Part shown: piece after piece, positions 24,496 to 33,477 of the stretch
How positions within the stretch are numbered: the first letter of the stretch is position 1
How the letters are laid out: each line of letters starts with the position of its first letter
Source: JBNRMR01 sp050942895
GTDB taxonomy: Bacteria; Bacillota; Clostridia; Christensenellales; UBA1750
NCBI GenBank assembly: GCA_050942895.1
Contig: JBMNOE010000017.1
Coordinates: 1-55,450, forward strand
DNA length: 55,450 bases
Direction of reading: 5' to 3'
Position numbers and translations under genes: made by a program
The notes under the pieces: generated by a model
What the model was told of the DNA's origin: nothing
Databases searched by the model: none
Seen by the model: the letters and a program-made list of their open reading frames with translations, nothing else

Positions 24496-26769
24496 TTATA
24501 ATCTTACGGACAACCGGCCGCCGCTGTATTCAACTTGCTTTTCCGTCTTTTTGCCTGCTTCGCCGAATACAGCCGCATTGAACCGGCAGGAGCATGGGTA
24601 ATCCCCCTCCATGTGGCTGATGCGCAGTTCCCCGGCGTCATCCTTCCACTCCAGCTTTATAAAAGCATAGTTGCCCTTTTCATATGTATAATCATCCCCA
24701 CTGTCGAAATAAAGCTTGAACTCACCGTCCGCGCCGGAGTATATCTCAAGGGAGTCAAAATCGTTGAGATTGCTTGCCATCGGTATGATCGAGCCGGCTT
24801 TTACATAAAGCGGCATCGTCTCAACGGGAGCGTTTGCGCTTATGCTCTGGCCTGAGGCCATCCCTTCCTTGGTGTAATAATCATACCACTGCCCCCGGCT
24901 GAGCTTCGGCAGGTAGACATCCCTGCGCTGCTCTTTGTCCAGCCTCTGGTTGTTTGGGCCAAACTCCATGGGCTCAAAAACCGGGCATGCCAAAAAGCTG
25001 CGCCCATACATGAACTGATCGTCAATGCCTGCGGCTTTTTCGTCGTGGGCGAAGTCAAATGCCAGGCTTCTCATCATAGTGAAGCCGTCATGATATACCT
25101 GGGCGGCCATCGAATAGCTGTAGGGCAAGAGTTTGTGCCTCAGCTTTATATATTTGACTATGCTGTCATAGTATTTTTCACCCTGGTCGCCAAATTGCCA
25201 GGGCTCTCTGGGCGTGTCCGTTCCATGGGAGCGCATTATCGGAAGGAAGGTTCCCATCTGCAGCCATCTTGTGTAAAGCTCGCGATAGCCGTAGTCAAAA
25301 ACGCCCTGCTCAAAATCTCCCTGCCAAAACCACGGTGCATCGCCCACATTGTTTTTGTCACGCCGCCTCCAGGTTTCGTTTGCGCCTGCGAAAAAGGCGC
25401 CGATATCCAAAGTCCAGTATGGTATGCCGCTGATGCACATGTTCAGCCCCTCGGCCAACTGATCCTTAAAAACCTTCCAGGTGGCCATGATATCGCCGGA
25501 CCAGAGAATCGCGCCATATTTTTGAATGGAGGGATAGCCGGAGCGGGTCAGGTTCACCACCCTTTTTTCTTCCGAGTTGTTCCTTTGGTTTTCGTACATT
25601 CCCTTCGCGTGAAATAAGGCGTAAGCGTTGGCGTTCCTGGGATCAAAATATTTCGTCAGCGATTCCTTAGAAAGCAAATATCTTTCCTCGTCGCTCAGCT
25701 TAGCCGTTCCCTGCCAGTCAGGCGTGAAGGGCTCGGTGGAATCGCACCACCAGCCGTCCACACCCCCTGAGAAGATCTCCTCCTCGCATTGCTTCCAGAA
25801 AAGCTTGCGGGCGTCCTCGTCGAAGGCATCATATGTGGAAAGGTTTGCCAAAAGCTTCCCCGACCTCAGCATCTCGGCATTGTTGTCACTGCTTCTGTGC
25901 ATGTTGGGCCACACGGATATCAGCAGCGCCTTGCCCTTCTCGTGGAGTCTGTCCATCATCCCTTTGAAGTTAGGAAAGCGGGATTTATCCAGAATCTTGT
26001 TCCCCCATTTTCCCTCCTCCCATGATAGCCAGTCGAGTATTATGCAGGAAAGAGGAATATCCCTTTTCTCAAACTCCTCCACCGTTTCAAGAATTTCATC
26101 CTGGCTCTTATACCTCTCCCGGGACTGGATATAGCCGAAAGCCCATCTGGGCAGTAAAGCCGCAGCCCCCGTAAGCCGACGGATTTTAGCGATGATGTCG
26201 TCAAAATTCTTACCGGTGATGATATAATAATCAATTTGATCTATGGCGTCGAACTCAATCGTTATTATGTTTTCCTTTTCCTCGTATGTCATCAGGCAGT
26301 TTGCGTCAAAGAACACCGCGTAATTATTGCTTGATACAAAGACAGGCATCGGAATCTTCATGTTGTTTTGGTATAGATACTCTTTCTCATTGCGATGGCT
26401 GAGCAAGCCATGCTCGTTTTGGCCAAGGCCGAAGATGAGCTCCCCGTCCGCTATCTGAAAGCTGATTTTCCCCGAAAAAGCTTCGCCGATCTTAACCGCC
26501 TCGGCCCCCTCCACAAAGGATCTTTCGCCGTCGGCCGTCTGCCGGGTGACGATTTTAACTTTTTCGTCAGCAATATATGCGAAAAGCTCACGCTCGTTAA
26601 GCTCCCAGGAAAGCATCTTTATCAGCCTGCCCTCGCGGCTTTCAAAATCCACCGCCCGGCTTTCTAAGAAAACAACGGGCTCCACTTTTTCCTGGATAAG
26701 ATAGCTCGCCGGCCGCGCTGCGTTATCTTTAGAGCATACAATCCTTGTGATCTCATCTGTGATTCTCAT
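24496..26769 (-). CDS. glycoside hydrolase family 31, alpha-xylosidase-like
   Basis: A 757-residue GH31 enzyme: an N-terminal beta-sandwich (to about 215), the TIM barrel, then two C-terminal beta domains (DUF5110-like end). The nucleophile is D343 in DGWWCDSTEP and the acid/base D426 in SGDIMATW. The barrel opening SRERYKSQDEILE with IPLSCIILDWLSW matches alpha-xylosidases rather than alpha-glucosidases. No signal peptide: intracellular. GGAGG lies 5 nt before the ATG. It sits between the GH95 gene and the URO-D-like gene with gaps of 28 and 51 nt. Release of alpha-1,6-xylose from xyloglucan oligosaccharides is the leading idea; alpha-glucosidase is the alternative. Confidence 0.88.
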   Translation of the reverse strand: MRITDEITRIVCSKDNAARPASYLIQEKVEPVVFLESRAVDFESREGRLIKMLSWELNERELFAYIADEKVKIVTRQTADGERSFVEGAEAVKIGEAFSGKISFQIADGELIFGLGQNEHGLLSHRNEKEYLYQNNMKIPMPVFVSSNNYAVFFDANCLMTYEEKENIITIEFDAIDQIDYYIITGKNFDDIIAKIRRLTGAAALLPRWAFGYIQSRERYKSQDEILETVEEFEKRDIPLSCIILDWLSWEEGKWGNKILDKSRFPNFKGMMDRLHEKGKALLISVWPNMHRSSDNNAEMLRSGKLLANLSTYDAFDEDARKLFWKQCEEEIFSGGVDGWWCDSTEPFTPDWQGTAKLSDEERYLLSKESLTKYFDPRNANAYALFHAKGMYENQRNNSEEKRVVNLTRSGYPSIQKYGAILWSGDIMATWKVFKDQLAEGLNMCISGIPYWTLDIGAFFAGANETWRRRDKNNVGDAPWFWQGDFEQGVFDYGYRELYTRWLQMGTFLPIMRSHGTDTPREPWQFGDQGEKYYDSIVKYIKLRHKLLPYSYSMAAQVYHDGFTMMRSLAFDFAHDEKAAGIDDQFMYGRSFLACPVFEPMEFGPNNQRLDKEQRRDVYLPKLSRGQWYDYYTKEGMASGQSISANAPVETMPLYVKAGSIIPMASNLNDFDSLEIYSGADGEFKLYFDSGDDYTYEKGNYAFIKLEWKDDAGELRISHMEGDYPCSCRFNAAVFGEAGKKTEKQVEYSGGRLSVRL

Positions 26770-26797
26770 AAAACCCTCCGCTCATACCGATTCTTTT

Positions 26798-29167
26798 TTA
26801 AATGATAATTATACTGTAAACCTTACACTTTTCCGTATTGATTTTATAGCCTCTTTCAGTCTTTTCGGCGGGAATCAAAGCCCCGTTTTCGCTAAATATC
26901 AGCCTTTGGGCTGTTATTACCTCCAACTCCTCACCAAGACAGGACTTAACCTTCGCCTCTTTCAGGGAGCCCTCCTGCCAGGTGATGTCCACCTCAAAGC
27001 CCTTTCTCGCCCTCAGCCCTGACACCGACCCGCTTCTCCAGGCCCCGGGCAGAGCCGGCAGCAGCTTGATCGCATAGTTTTCATAGTGGCTTTGAAGGAG
27101 CACCTCCGCGATCGCAGCGCAGTAGCCCATGTTACCGTCTATCTGGAAGGGCGGGTGCATGTTGAAAAGATTGTCGTAGGTGGAGTTCTTGAAAAGCATC
27201 TTCAGAAAATCATAGACGCCCTCGCCGTCACAGAACCTGGCATAAGTGCAGATGAGCCATGCGCAGCTCCACCCGGTATGCCCGCCGCCGTTTTCAAGCC
27301 GCCGCTCAAGAGTAACCCTTGCCGCATTGATAAGCTCATCCTGCTGGCCCACGGCGATATCGCTGCCGGGATAGATGCCGTAAAGATGCGAAAAATGGCG
27401 GTGGCCCGGTTCGTATTCGTCAAAATCCTCGAACCATTCCATCAACTGCCCATGCCTGCCGATGCGGTATGGCGGCAGCTTGGCCGCGGCAGCTTTCACC
27501 CTTTGGATAAAGTCGCTGTCATTGCCCAGAATGGCCGAGGCGTCGATCAGCGCGGCAAAGCACTCTTTTATTATGGAGATATCCATGGTCGATGCCTTGA
27601 AAACGCTTGATATATCGCCGTTTTTCGCCACGAATATATTTTCCGGCGAGACCGAAGGCGATGTGACCAGATAGCCGCTTTCATCCTCGATCAGCCAGTC
27701 CATGAAAAACTCGGCCGCTTTTTTAATGATATCATAAGCGCTGTTTCTAAGAAAATCTTCATCGCCGCTGAAAAGATAATGCTCCCACAGATGGCGGCAG
27801 AGCCAGCCCCCCGCCACGGGCCAGAAGGAATGGGTGGCGTTTCCCGATGCGGGGGAGGTTTTGCGCCAGATGTCCACATTATGATTCACACAAAAACCGC
27901 CGCAGCCAAAGTAGTTCCTGGCGGTCTTTTCGCCGGTTATGCTCATCTCCTCTATGGCTTTAAACAGCGGCCTGGCAAACTCCCCCAGATTTGCGGTCTC
28001 AGCGTGCCAGTAGTTCATCTCGGTGTTTATGTTTGTGGTGAGGTTGCTGCTCCACGCCGGCCTAATTTCATGGTTCCATATCCCCTGCAGATTAGCCGGC
28101 TGGCTGCCTCCCCTTGACGATGAAACAAGAAGGTATCTGCCGTAATTAAACAGCAGAGCCGCCAGGCTGCCGTCGTCCACCCCCGCTTTCATCTTCTTCA
28201 AAAGCTCGTCGGTGGCCAGCGGCGTTTTTTCAACATCCGTTTCAATATTGAGCTTAACCCTGTTCATAATCTCGCTGAATGATTTAATATGTCTGTCTTT
28301 TATTTCTTCATAGGCTTTAGCCGCAGCATTCTCAATTGTCTCAACGCATTTTTTTCTTAAATCCATGCCCCTCTCAGGCTCTTTATCGAAGGAAATAAAG
28401 TTAGAAAACGCGGTTATATATATTAATACTTCATCCGCGCCGACTATTTCGATTTTCCCCTGATGCCGCTGACGCCTGCCGCCCTTGCTTATGAACTTCG
28501 CAGCCATTTCAAACTCTATCGTGTTCTTTGTGTCGTCATATACGACGGGCTTTTCGCATTTCACATAGCTGGGTTCAACCCTTGAAGGGCATCTTCCCCG
28601 CAGGAAAAGATAGTCATCCTCGGCCAAGGCTGAGCTTCTGATAACGCTGTCAAGGAAGGCCGTGAAGCTTATTTTACCGCCATCGGCTGAGAAGATTCTC
28701 ATGGCTATCACATCGTTTTCGTAATCTGCGAATATCTCTCTTTCAATACTTCTAAAATCCACCCTGAAATCATTTAAGTCCTTTTCATATGAAACGGAGC
28801 ATATGCCCTCAGTCAGATCAAGGCTTCGCTGATAATTCCGGTGAGTGCCGGACTTTGAAAATCGCAAAAACAGATCGCCCATGGTCAGGTATGATTCCGT
28901 CCAGTCCCCCTCCATGTTGGCATCGATGTAGCTTTTTGCATCGGCATATCTGCCTTCGTCTATTAGCCTTCGCACATGGGTGAAGTCCTCCGGGGAGTTT
29001 GTTTTACGGTCATCCTTCAAAAAGCCGGACCAAACCGTGTCCTCGTTGAGCTGAATTCGCTCCAAATCCAGGCCGCCGAAAATCATGGCGCCAAGCCTGC
29101 CGTTGCCTATTGGAAGCGCCTCCTCCCAATAGCTTGCGGGCTTATCATAAAACAATCGGTTGTTCAT
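26798..29167 (-). CDS. glycoside hydrolase family 95, alpha-L-fucosidase
   Basis: A 789-residue GH95 inverting enzyme, characteristically removing alpha-1,2-linked L-fucose. It begins with the family hallmark ALPIGNGRLGAMIFGG and LNEDTVWSG, then the (alpha/alpha)6 barrel: LQGIWN, NLTTNINTEMNYWHAE with the conserved Asn pair, E509 in SPSVSPENIF as the general acid candidate and D677 in QIDGNMGY. There is no signal peptide, so substrates are imported oligosaccharides. AGGAGG lies 5 nt before the ATG. Some GH95 members are alpha-L-galactosidases or alpha-galactosidases, so specificity needs assay. Confidence 0.93.
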   Translation of the reverse strand: MNNRLFYDKPASYWEEALPIGNGRLGAMIFGGLDLERIQLNEDTVWSGFLKDDRKTNSPEDFTHVRRLIDEGRYADAKSYIDANMEGDWTESYLTMGDLFLRFSKSGTHRNYQRSLDLTEGICSVSYEKDLNDFRVDFRSIEREIFADYENDVIAMRIFSADGGKISFTAFLDSVIRSSALAEDDYLFLRGRCPSRVEPSYVKCEKPVVYDDTKNTIEFEMAAKFISKGGRRQRHQGKIEIVGADEVLIYITAFSNFISFDKEPERGMDLRKKCVETIENAAAKAYEEIKDRHIKSFSEIMNRVKLNIETDVEKTPLATDELLKKMKAGVDDGSLAALLFNYGRYLLVSSSRGGSQPANLQGIWNHEIRPAWSSNLTTNINTEMNYWHAETANLGEFARPLFKAIEEMSITGEKTARNYFGCGGFCVNHNVDIWRKTSPASGNATHSFWPVAGGWLCRHLWEHYLFSGDEDFLRNSAYDIIKKAAEFFMDWLIEDESGYLVTSPSVSPENIFVAKNGDISSVFKASTMDISIIKECFAALIDASAILGNDSDFIQRVKAAAAKLPPYRIGRHGQLMEWFEDFDEYEPGHRHFSHLYGIYPGSDIAVGQQDELINAARVTLERRLENGGGHTGWSCAWLICTYARFCDGEGVYDFLKMLFKNSTYDNLFNMHPPFQIDGNMGYCAAIAEVLLQSHYENYAIKLLPALPGAWRSGSVSGLRARKGFEVDITWQEGSLKEAKVKSCLGEELEVITAQRLIFSENGALIPAEKTERGYKINTEKCKVYSIIII

Positions 29168-29187
29168 CTTGACCTCCTAGAAGAAAG

Positions 29188-29652
29188 TTACTGCCGGATT
29201 GTGAACGCCATGGACAGGAAATCATCCGTCACGCCCCTGTAATATTTCCCCTTTTCCACGCTGAACTTCACCAGATGATAGTTCTTATCATTTACGCCAT
29301 CGGGGAAAAAGTCCGCCAGGTAGTCAGACAGAAACCGCCGCCTGGTTTCGATGTCAGTCACCGCCTCCATATGGCCCATAAGCGACAGCGAGTAATATTT
29401 TTCATCGACCGAAGGATAGGGGATGTTCGGGTCGTCGTCGAACAGATACGCGGATGTCCGCGGATGGGCCAAATACCACTGGAAGAACCGCGACTGGGGC
29501 GAGGTGCAAAAGTACAGCGCTCTGTAGCCGTCGTTCCCCAGCTTCGTCACGCCCTTTATGATGGGAACGCCGTCCTCATCCAGCGCACTGATGATTAGAG
29601 TCTTTGTTCTTTCGATCAGGCTCAGTATTTCATTTCCGGTCCTTTCATCCAT
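29188..29652 (-). CDS. pyridoxamine 5'-phosphate oxidase-fold flavoprotein
   Basis: A 154-residue split-barrel protein of the PNPOx-like flavin/F420-binding superfamily. Visible are an initial helix and strand with TLIISALDEDGVPII, then ALYFCTSPQSRFFQWYLAHPRTSAYLFDD, the usual FMN-phosphate region, and YYSLSLMGHMEAVTD. Small members of this group often bind haem, FMN or nothing and have diverse roles. The start at 29652 follows GGGGG by about 8 nt; the upstream in-frame ATG lacks a site. It is 20 nt ahead of GH95 and in the same string. A link to the glycan pathway is not evident. Confidence 0.8.
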   Translation of the reverse strand: MDERTGNEILSLIERTKTLIISALDEDGVPIIKGVTKLGNDGYRALYFCTSPQSRFFQWYLAHPRTSAYLFDDDPNIPYPSVDEKYYSLSLMGHMEAVTDIETRRRFLSDYLADFFPDGVNDKNYHLVKFSVEKGKYYRGVTDDFLSMAFTIRQ

Positions 29653-29685
29653 TATAATATCCCCCATTCCATTTATTCGCTATAG

Positions 29686-30261
29686 TTAAACGTTTGGCTT
29701 CTTGCCGCCCATGGCCGAGCCGCCATGAATGCCGATCTCGTAGCGCTGTGACCAGACGCCGTTTTCGCAAAACTCCTCCAGCAGCACTCCGCCATTGCGC
29801 AATATGGTCCTGATGGCCCCAACATTGCTCTTGCGGGGAACGATCTGCACCGTTTGGAATCCCATCTCCAAACAGCGCGACAAGGCAAGCCTGAGCATTA
29901 TCGTCCCATAACCCTTCCCTCGGCGCCATGGAACGACGCCCGCATGGAGATGCCCCCGGTGGGTGCAGGAATGATTGATGACAATGCTCCCGGCGATCTC
30001 TTTATCCGGCGTCAGCAAAAAATGTAACGTGCAGGGAACGTTGGTTGACAGCATCGAACCGGTCGTGCGGTCGTCCTCGCACCAGGCCAGCCACTTGGCA
30101 TAGGGCACGGTTTCCCCCGGATTTTTGCCATAGCGCCGCATCAGCACCGGCTGGATATTCGTCTCCAAGGCTTCCCACCTGTCCATCACGCGGCAGTACT
30201 CCGCCTCGTGGCTTGCATCCGGAATGACCAGCGAGAAGCCGGCAATGTCCTGTCCATTCAT
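29686..30261 (-). CDS. GNAT-family N-acetyltransferase
   Basis: A 191-residue GNAT. The acetyl-CoA loop is WRRGKGYGTIMLRLAL, preceded by the strand GHLHAGVV and followed by QTVQIVPRKSNVGAIRTILRNGG, which is the typical YERNNxxARRxYEKxGF position. The substrate is unknown. GGGAGG precedes the ATG by 9 nt. It lies 24 nt downstream of the AIR-synthase-like gene and 33 nt ahead of the PPOX gene. It differs clearly in sequence from the GNAT at 22780. Confidence 0.85.
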   Translation of the reverse strand: MNGQDIAGFSLVIPDASHEAEYCRVMDRWEALETNIQPVLMRRYGKNPGETVPYAKWLAWCEDDRTTGSMLSTNVPCTLHFLLTPDKEIAGSIVINHSCTHRGHLHAGVVPWRRGKGYGTIMLRLALSRCLEMGFQTVQIVPRKSNVGAIRTILRNGGVLLEEFCENGVWSQRYEIGIHGGSAMGGKKPNV

Positions 30262-30285
30262 CCGCTGATACCTCCCATGGAGCTG

Positions 30286-31215
30286 CTAAAGCTTGTATAT
30301 CTCGTCGGCTTCGGGGGGAGCGAGGGGCAAAGTTTTTCCGGCAAGGGTAATCCTGCTTTCGCCGCTGACCAGCCTGCCGATAACCGTGGCCTTAACCCCA
30401 TGCTTTTCAAGCTCAGCGCAAAGAGCCTCTCCCTTCGGGTGGGCGATTATCATGCTGCCGCTGGCGATCAGCCGCAGGGGGTCCATGCCCCTTTCTGCGC
30501 ATGCACGGGCTGTCGCCGGATGCACAGGTATCTCGTCTGCGTATATATGCACCCCGAGGCCGCCAGCCTGGGCGATCTCCCAGGCCGCCCCAAGAACTCC
30601 GCCCTCGGTTGCGTCGTGCATGGCGCTGGCGCCAAAGGCGGAGGCTATGCGCGCCTCCTTTGAAACTGAAAGCATGTCCTCGCTGAAGGGCGCATCATCC
30701 CCCATCATTATGCGGGTGCCTTCTATGGCGGCGTATTTTGTCATAACGATATCGTCGCCCTCCTTGGCGTTTTCGGCGCGGATAAGCTTATCGCTTGCGA
30801 TCTTGCCCAGGGCAGTGACGGATAACACTATTCTGTTGACGGCATCGGTCACCTCGGTATGGCCGCCGATTATTTCGATGTTTTCCTTCCTCGCCATCAG
30901 CTGCGCATCCTGAACAATTGCCGCTATTTCGCTGATATCCACATCCGGCGGGGCGAGTATTGTCAAAAGCGCAGCCACTGGCTCCGCCCCGGAGGCCGCC
31001 ACATCGTTTATGCTCACCTGAACTGCAAGAGCGCCTGCCCCTGCGGTTTTCACGGTTATGGGATCTGTGGAAACAACGCAGAGCTGATCGCCAAAGATCA
31101 CCGCGCCGCAGTCAACCCCCACGCCGGGGCGCAGGACCACATCGTCCCTGGCCGGTTTCAGCTCCGACAAAACTATTTCGGATAATTGCTCATTGGTCAA
31201 TTTCCCCTGCCGCAT
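30286..31215 (-). CDS. AIR synthase-related protein (PurM/HypE/ThiL superfamily)
   Basis: A 309-residue ATP-binding protein of the PurM superfamily (dimeric alpha-beta enzymes such as HypE, ThiL, SelD). Hallmarks are STDPITVKTAGAGALAVQVSINDVAASGAEP, IIGGHTEVTDAV, VMTKYAAIEGT and HDATEGGVLGAAWEIA, with a C-terminal small domain. The glycine after HDATEGG suits HypE-like proteins, but the other hyp genes are not here, so carbamoyl phosphate or NiFe chemistry cannot be assumed. AGAGG lies 7 nt before the ATG. It is 65 nt downstream of ligA on the same strand with no terminator. Confidence 0.82.
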   Translation of the reverse strand: MRQGKLTNEQLSEIVLSELKPARDDVVLRPGVGVDCGAVIFGDQLCVVSTDPITVKTAGAGALAVQVSINDVAASGAEPVAALLTILAPPDVDISEIAAIVQDAQLMARKENIEIIGGHTEVTDAVNRIVLSVTALGKIASDKLIRAENAKEGDDIVMTKYAAIEGTRIMMGDDAPFSEDMLSVSKEARIASAFGASAMHDATEGGVLGAAWEIAQAGGLGVHIYADEIPVHPATARACAERGMDPLRLIASGSMIIAHPKGEALCAELEKHGVKATVIGRLVSGESRITLAGKTLPLAPPEADEIYKL

Positions 31216-31280
31216 GTTTTTTCCTCTTTCTCCTCTTTTGTTTCTCTATCTCTTTTTTCCCTTTTACTTGTTCTCTATTT

Positions 31281-33299
31281 TTATATGATATCATTATCGG
31301 ATGTCGCTTTTCCGGCCATGCGCAAAAACTCTTCTTCGCCAATAACCCTCACGCCTAAAGCAAGGGCCTTGTCCAGCTTTGAGCCGGCGGCCTCCCCCGC
31401 CACCAAAAGCGATGTCTTTTTCGAGACGCTGCCGGAGGCTTTCCCCCCCAGGCTTTCCACCAGCGCCTCCGCCTCCTTGCGCCCCATGCTCTCAAGGGCG
31501 CCGGTTATCACCACAGTCAGCCCCGTGAAAGAGCCGCCCTCATTTGCCTTAGCTTCCCCCTTTGGGTCAACGCCGTGGACCTTAAGCCGCTTTATCATGG
31601 CCATGTTCTGCTCATTTTCAAAGAACTCCACAATGCTGCGGGCCATGATTTCGCCGATATCGCCGATTTGCACCAGCCGCTCAGCCTCCGCCGCCGCCAG
31701 TTCGTCTATATCTTTAAAGCTCCGGGCGAGATCCCTTGCCGTTTTAACGCCCACGTTTGGAATTCCCAGGGCGTTTATGAAGGCGGAAAGCGGCCGCTCC
31801 TTGCTCTTTTCAATGGCAGAAAGCAGGTTTGCCGCCCGCTTTTCGCCAAAGCCCTCCAGTTCCTTCAGCGCATCCATCTCCAGCTCGTAAAGATCTGCGG
31901 GGCTGCGCAGATGCAGCTCATTGTAAAGAAGTTCAGCCGTCCTTTCGCTTAAAGAGCCGATGTCCATAGCGCTCCTTGAAGCATAGTGGTCGATGGCCCG
32001 CACCGTCTGGGGCATGCAGCTTTCAAGGTTGGAGCAGAAAATGTTCGCGCCCCTCTCCTCCACCGGCGCTCCGCAATGGGGACAGACCTCAGGCACCGGC
32101 ACCGGCAAAAGCTCGTCGGGGTTCTCGTCCGCCGTGCCCGTTATCTCTGGGATCACATCATTCGAGCGCCGCAGCCACACCGTCGAGCCCAGCTTCACAT
32201 TCTTTCTTTTAATATCTCCAGCGTTGTTTAAAGTGGCCCGCTTAACCGTCGCGCCCCCCAGATCCACCGGGGTAAGATGAGCCTGAGGCGTCAGCTTCCC
32301 TGTGCGCCCCACATTCCATGTGACGGTTTCGAGGGTGGTGGTGACCTCTTGCGCTTCGTATTTATAGGCGATTGCCCAGCGGGGAAAGCGGTCGGTGTAA
32401 CCGAGACTTTCGCGGAATGAAAGCTGGTTTAGCTTTACCACCGCGCCGTCTATCAGCGTGTCCTCATGCGCCCTGCCCTCGCCCACCTCAGCCACGGCGT
32501 CTATGACCTCCTGCGCCGTTTCACAGAGCCTGAAAAACACACCCGCTTTAAAGCCCTGAGAAACGAGAAAGTCTCTCATGGTCGCCTGGCTGTCATAGGG
32601 CAGCTCTGCGGGGTTTTCGGCGTATGATATATTATAAAAATAAGCGTCCAGCTTTCTGGAAGCCGTCTCCCTGGGGTCCAGGTTGCGCAGCGCCCCCGCC
32701 GCAGCATTTCGAGCGTTTTTCAGAGGAACCAGGGCCGTCTCGTTATATTTTTCAAGGGTGCTCAGGTGCATCACGCCCTCGCCCTGCACCACGATGGCGC
32801 CCTTATAGGGTATGCTCAACGGAATGGAGGATATTGTCCTCACCTGGGCCAATATGCTCTCCCCAACAATGCCGTCGCCCCTGGTGGCAGCGTTGACCAA
32901 AAGACCGCTTTCATAGAGCAATGTCACGTTCAGCCCGTCATATTTTTGCTCCACCGTGAACTTCGCCTCCGGAAAGCGCCCGCGGATTTTGTCCATCCAT
33001 GATAAAAGCGCCGGCTCAGACTGGGCCTTTTCGAAGCTCCAGAGCCTGGTCGGGTGGACGTATGGCTCAAAGCCAGGCAGAATCTCCCCGCCGATCCGGA
33101 TCGTCGGGCTGTCGGGCAGCACCGTGCCCGCTTCCCTTTCCAGCTTCAAAAGTTCGTCAAAAAGCCGGTCGTACTCCGCGTCGCTCACCACCGGATCGTC
33201 CAGCACATAATACCTGTGGGCCAGAAAGTTTATCCTTTCCACAAGCTTTTTCATATCTTCCATTTTCAATTCATCCATTTTTGATGCATCACGCCGCAT
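31281..33299 (-). CDS. ligA: NAD-dependent DNA ligase LigA
   Basis: LigA seals nicks using NAD; it is essential for lagging-strand maturation. The 672-residue protein is full length. In order: Ia domain (FLAHRYYVLDDPVVSDAEYD), adenylation lysine K119 in KYDGLN, ATRGDG, RNAAAGALRNLDP, OB fold with GRTGKLTPQAHLTPV and RATLNNAGDI, a Cys4 zinc finger (CPHCG...FCSNLESC), helix-hairpin-helix repeats and a BRCT domain at the end. The zinc finger and the motif QGEGVM differ from the common CPNPxCPAQ and VRGEVFM text, but all catalytic residues I can locate are present. The usual Firmicute order pcrA-ligA is kept. Confidence 0.97.
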   Translation of the reverse strand: MRRDASKMDELKMEDMKKLVERINFLAHRYYVLDDPVVSDAEYDRLFDELLKLEREAGTVLPDSPTIRIGGEILPGFEPYVHPTRLWSFEKAQSEPALLSWMDKIRGRFPEAKFTVEQKYDGLNVTLLYESGLLVNAATRGDGIVGESILAQVRTISSIPLSIPYKGAIVVQGEGVMHLSTLEKYNETALVPLKNARNAAAGALRNLDPRETASRKLDAYFYNISYAENPAELPYDSQATMRDFLVSQGFKAGVFFRLCETAQEVIDAVAEVGEGRAHEDTLIDGAVVKLNQLSFRESLGYTDRFPRWAIAYKYEAQEVTTTLETVTWNVGRTGKLTPQAHLTPVDLGGATVKRATLNNAGDIKRKNVKLGSTVWLRRSNDVIPEITGTADENPDELLPVPVPEVCPHCGAPVEERGANIFCSNLESCMPQTVRAIDHYASRSAMDIGSLSERTAELLYNELHLRSPADLYELEMDALKELEGFGEKRAANLLSAIEKSKERPLSAFINALGIPNVGVKTARDLARSFKDIDELAAAEAERLVQIGDIGEIMARSIVEFFENEQNMAMIKRLKVHGVDPKGEAKANEGGSFTGLTVVITGALESMGRKEAEALVESLGGKASGSVSKKTSLLVAGEAAGSKLDKALALGVRVIGEEEFLRMAGKATSDNDII

Positions 33300-33477
33300 T
33301 TATTTCCCGTCCTTTATGTGTTATTGCCGCCGCTGGTTAGCCTTTTGCCCCGACGGCAGGCTCCTTTTCAACCTCTCTGTGATTGCCTTTTTCCGCCTAA
33401 GGTCAACCCTTTGAAAAGGGCTGGAGCCCAAACTTTATATCATATCGATTCCATGCGTCCGGAATATCCCACGCTGT

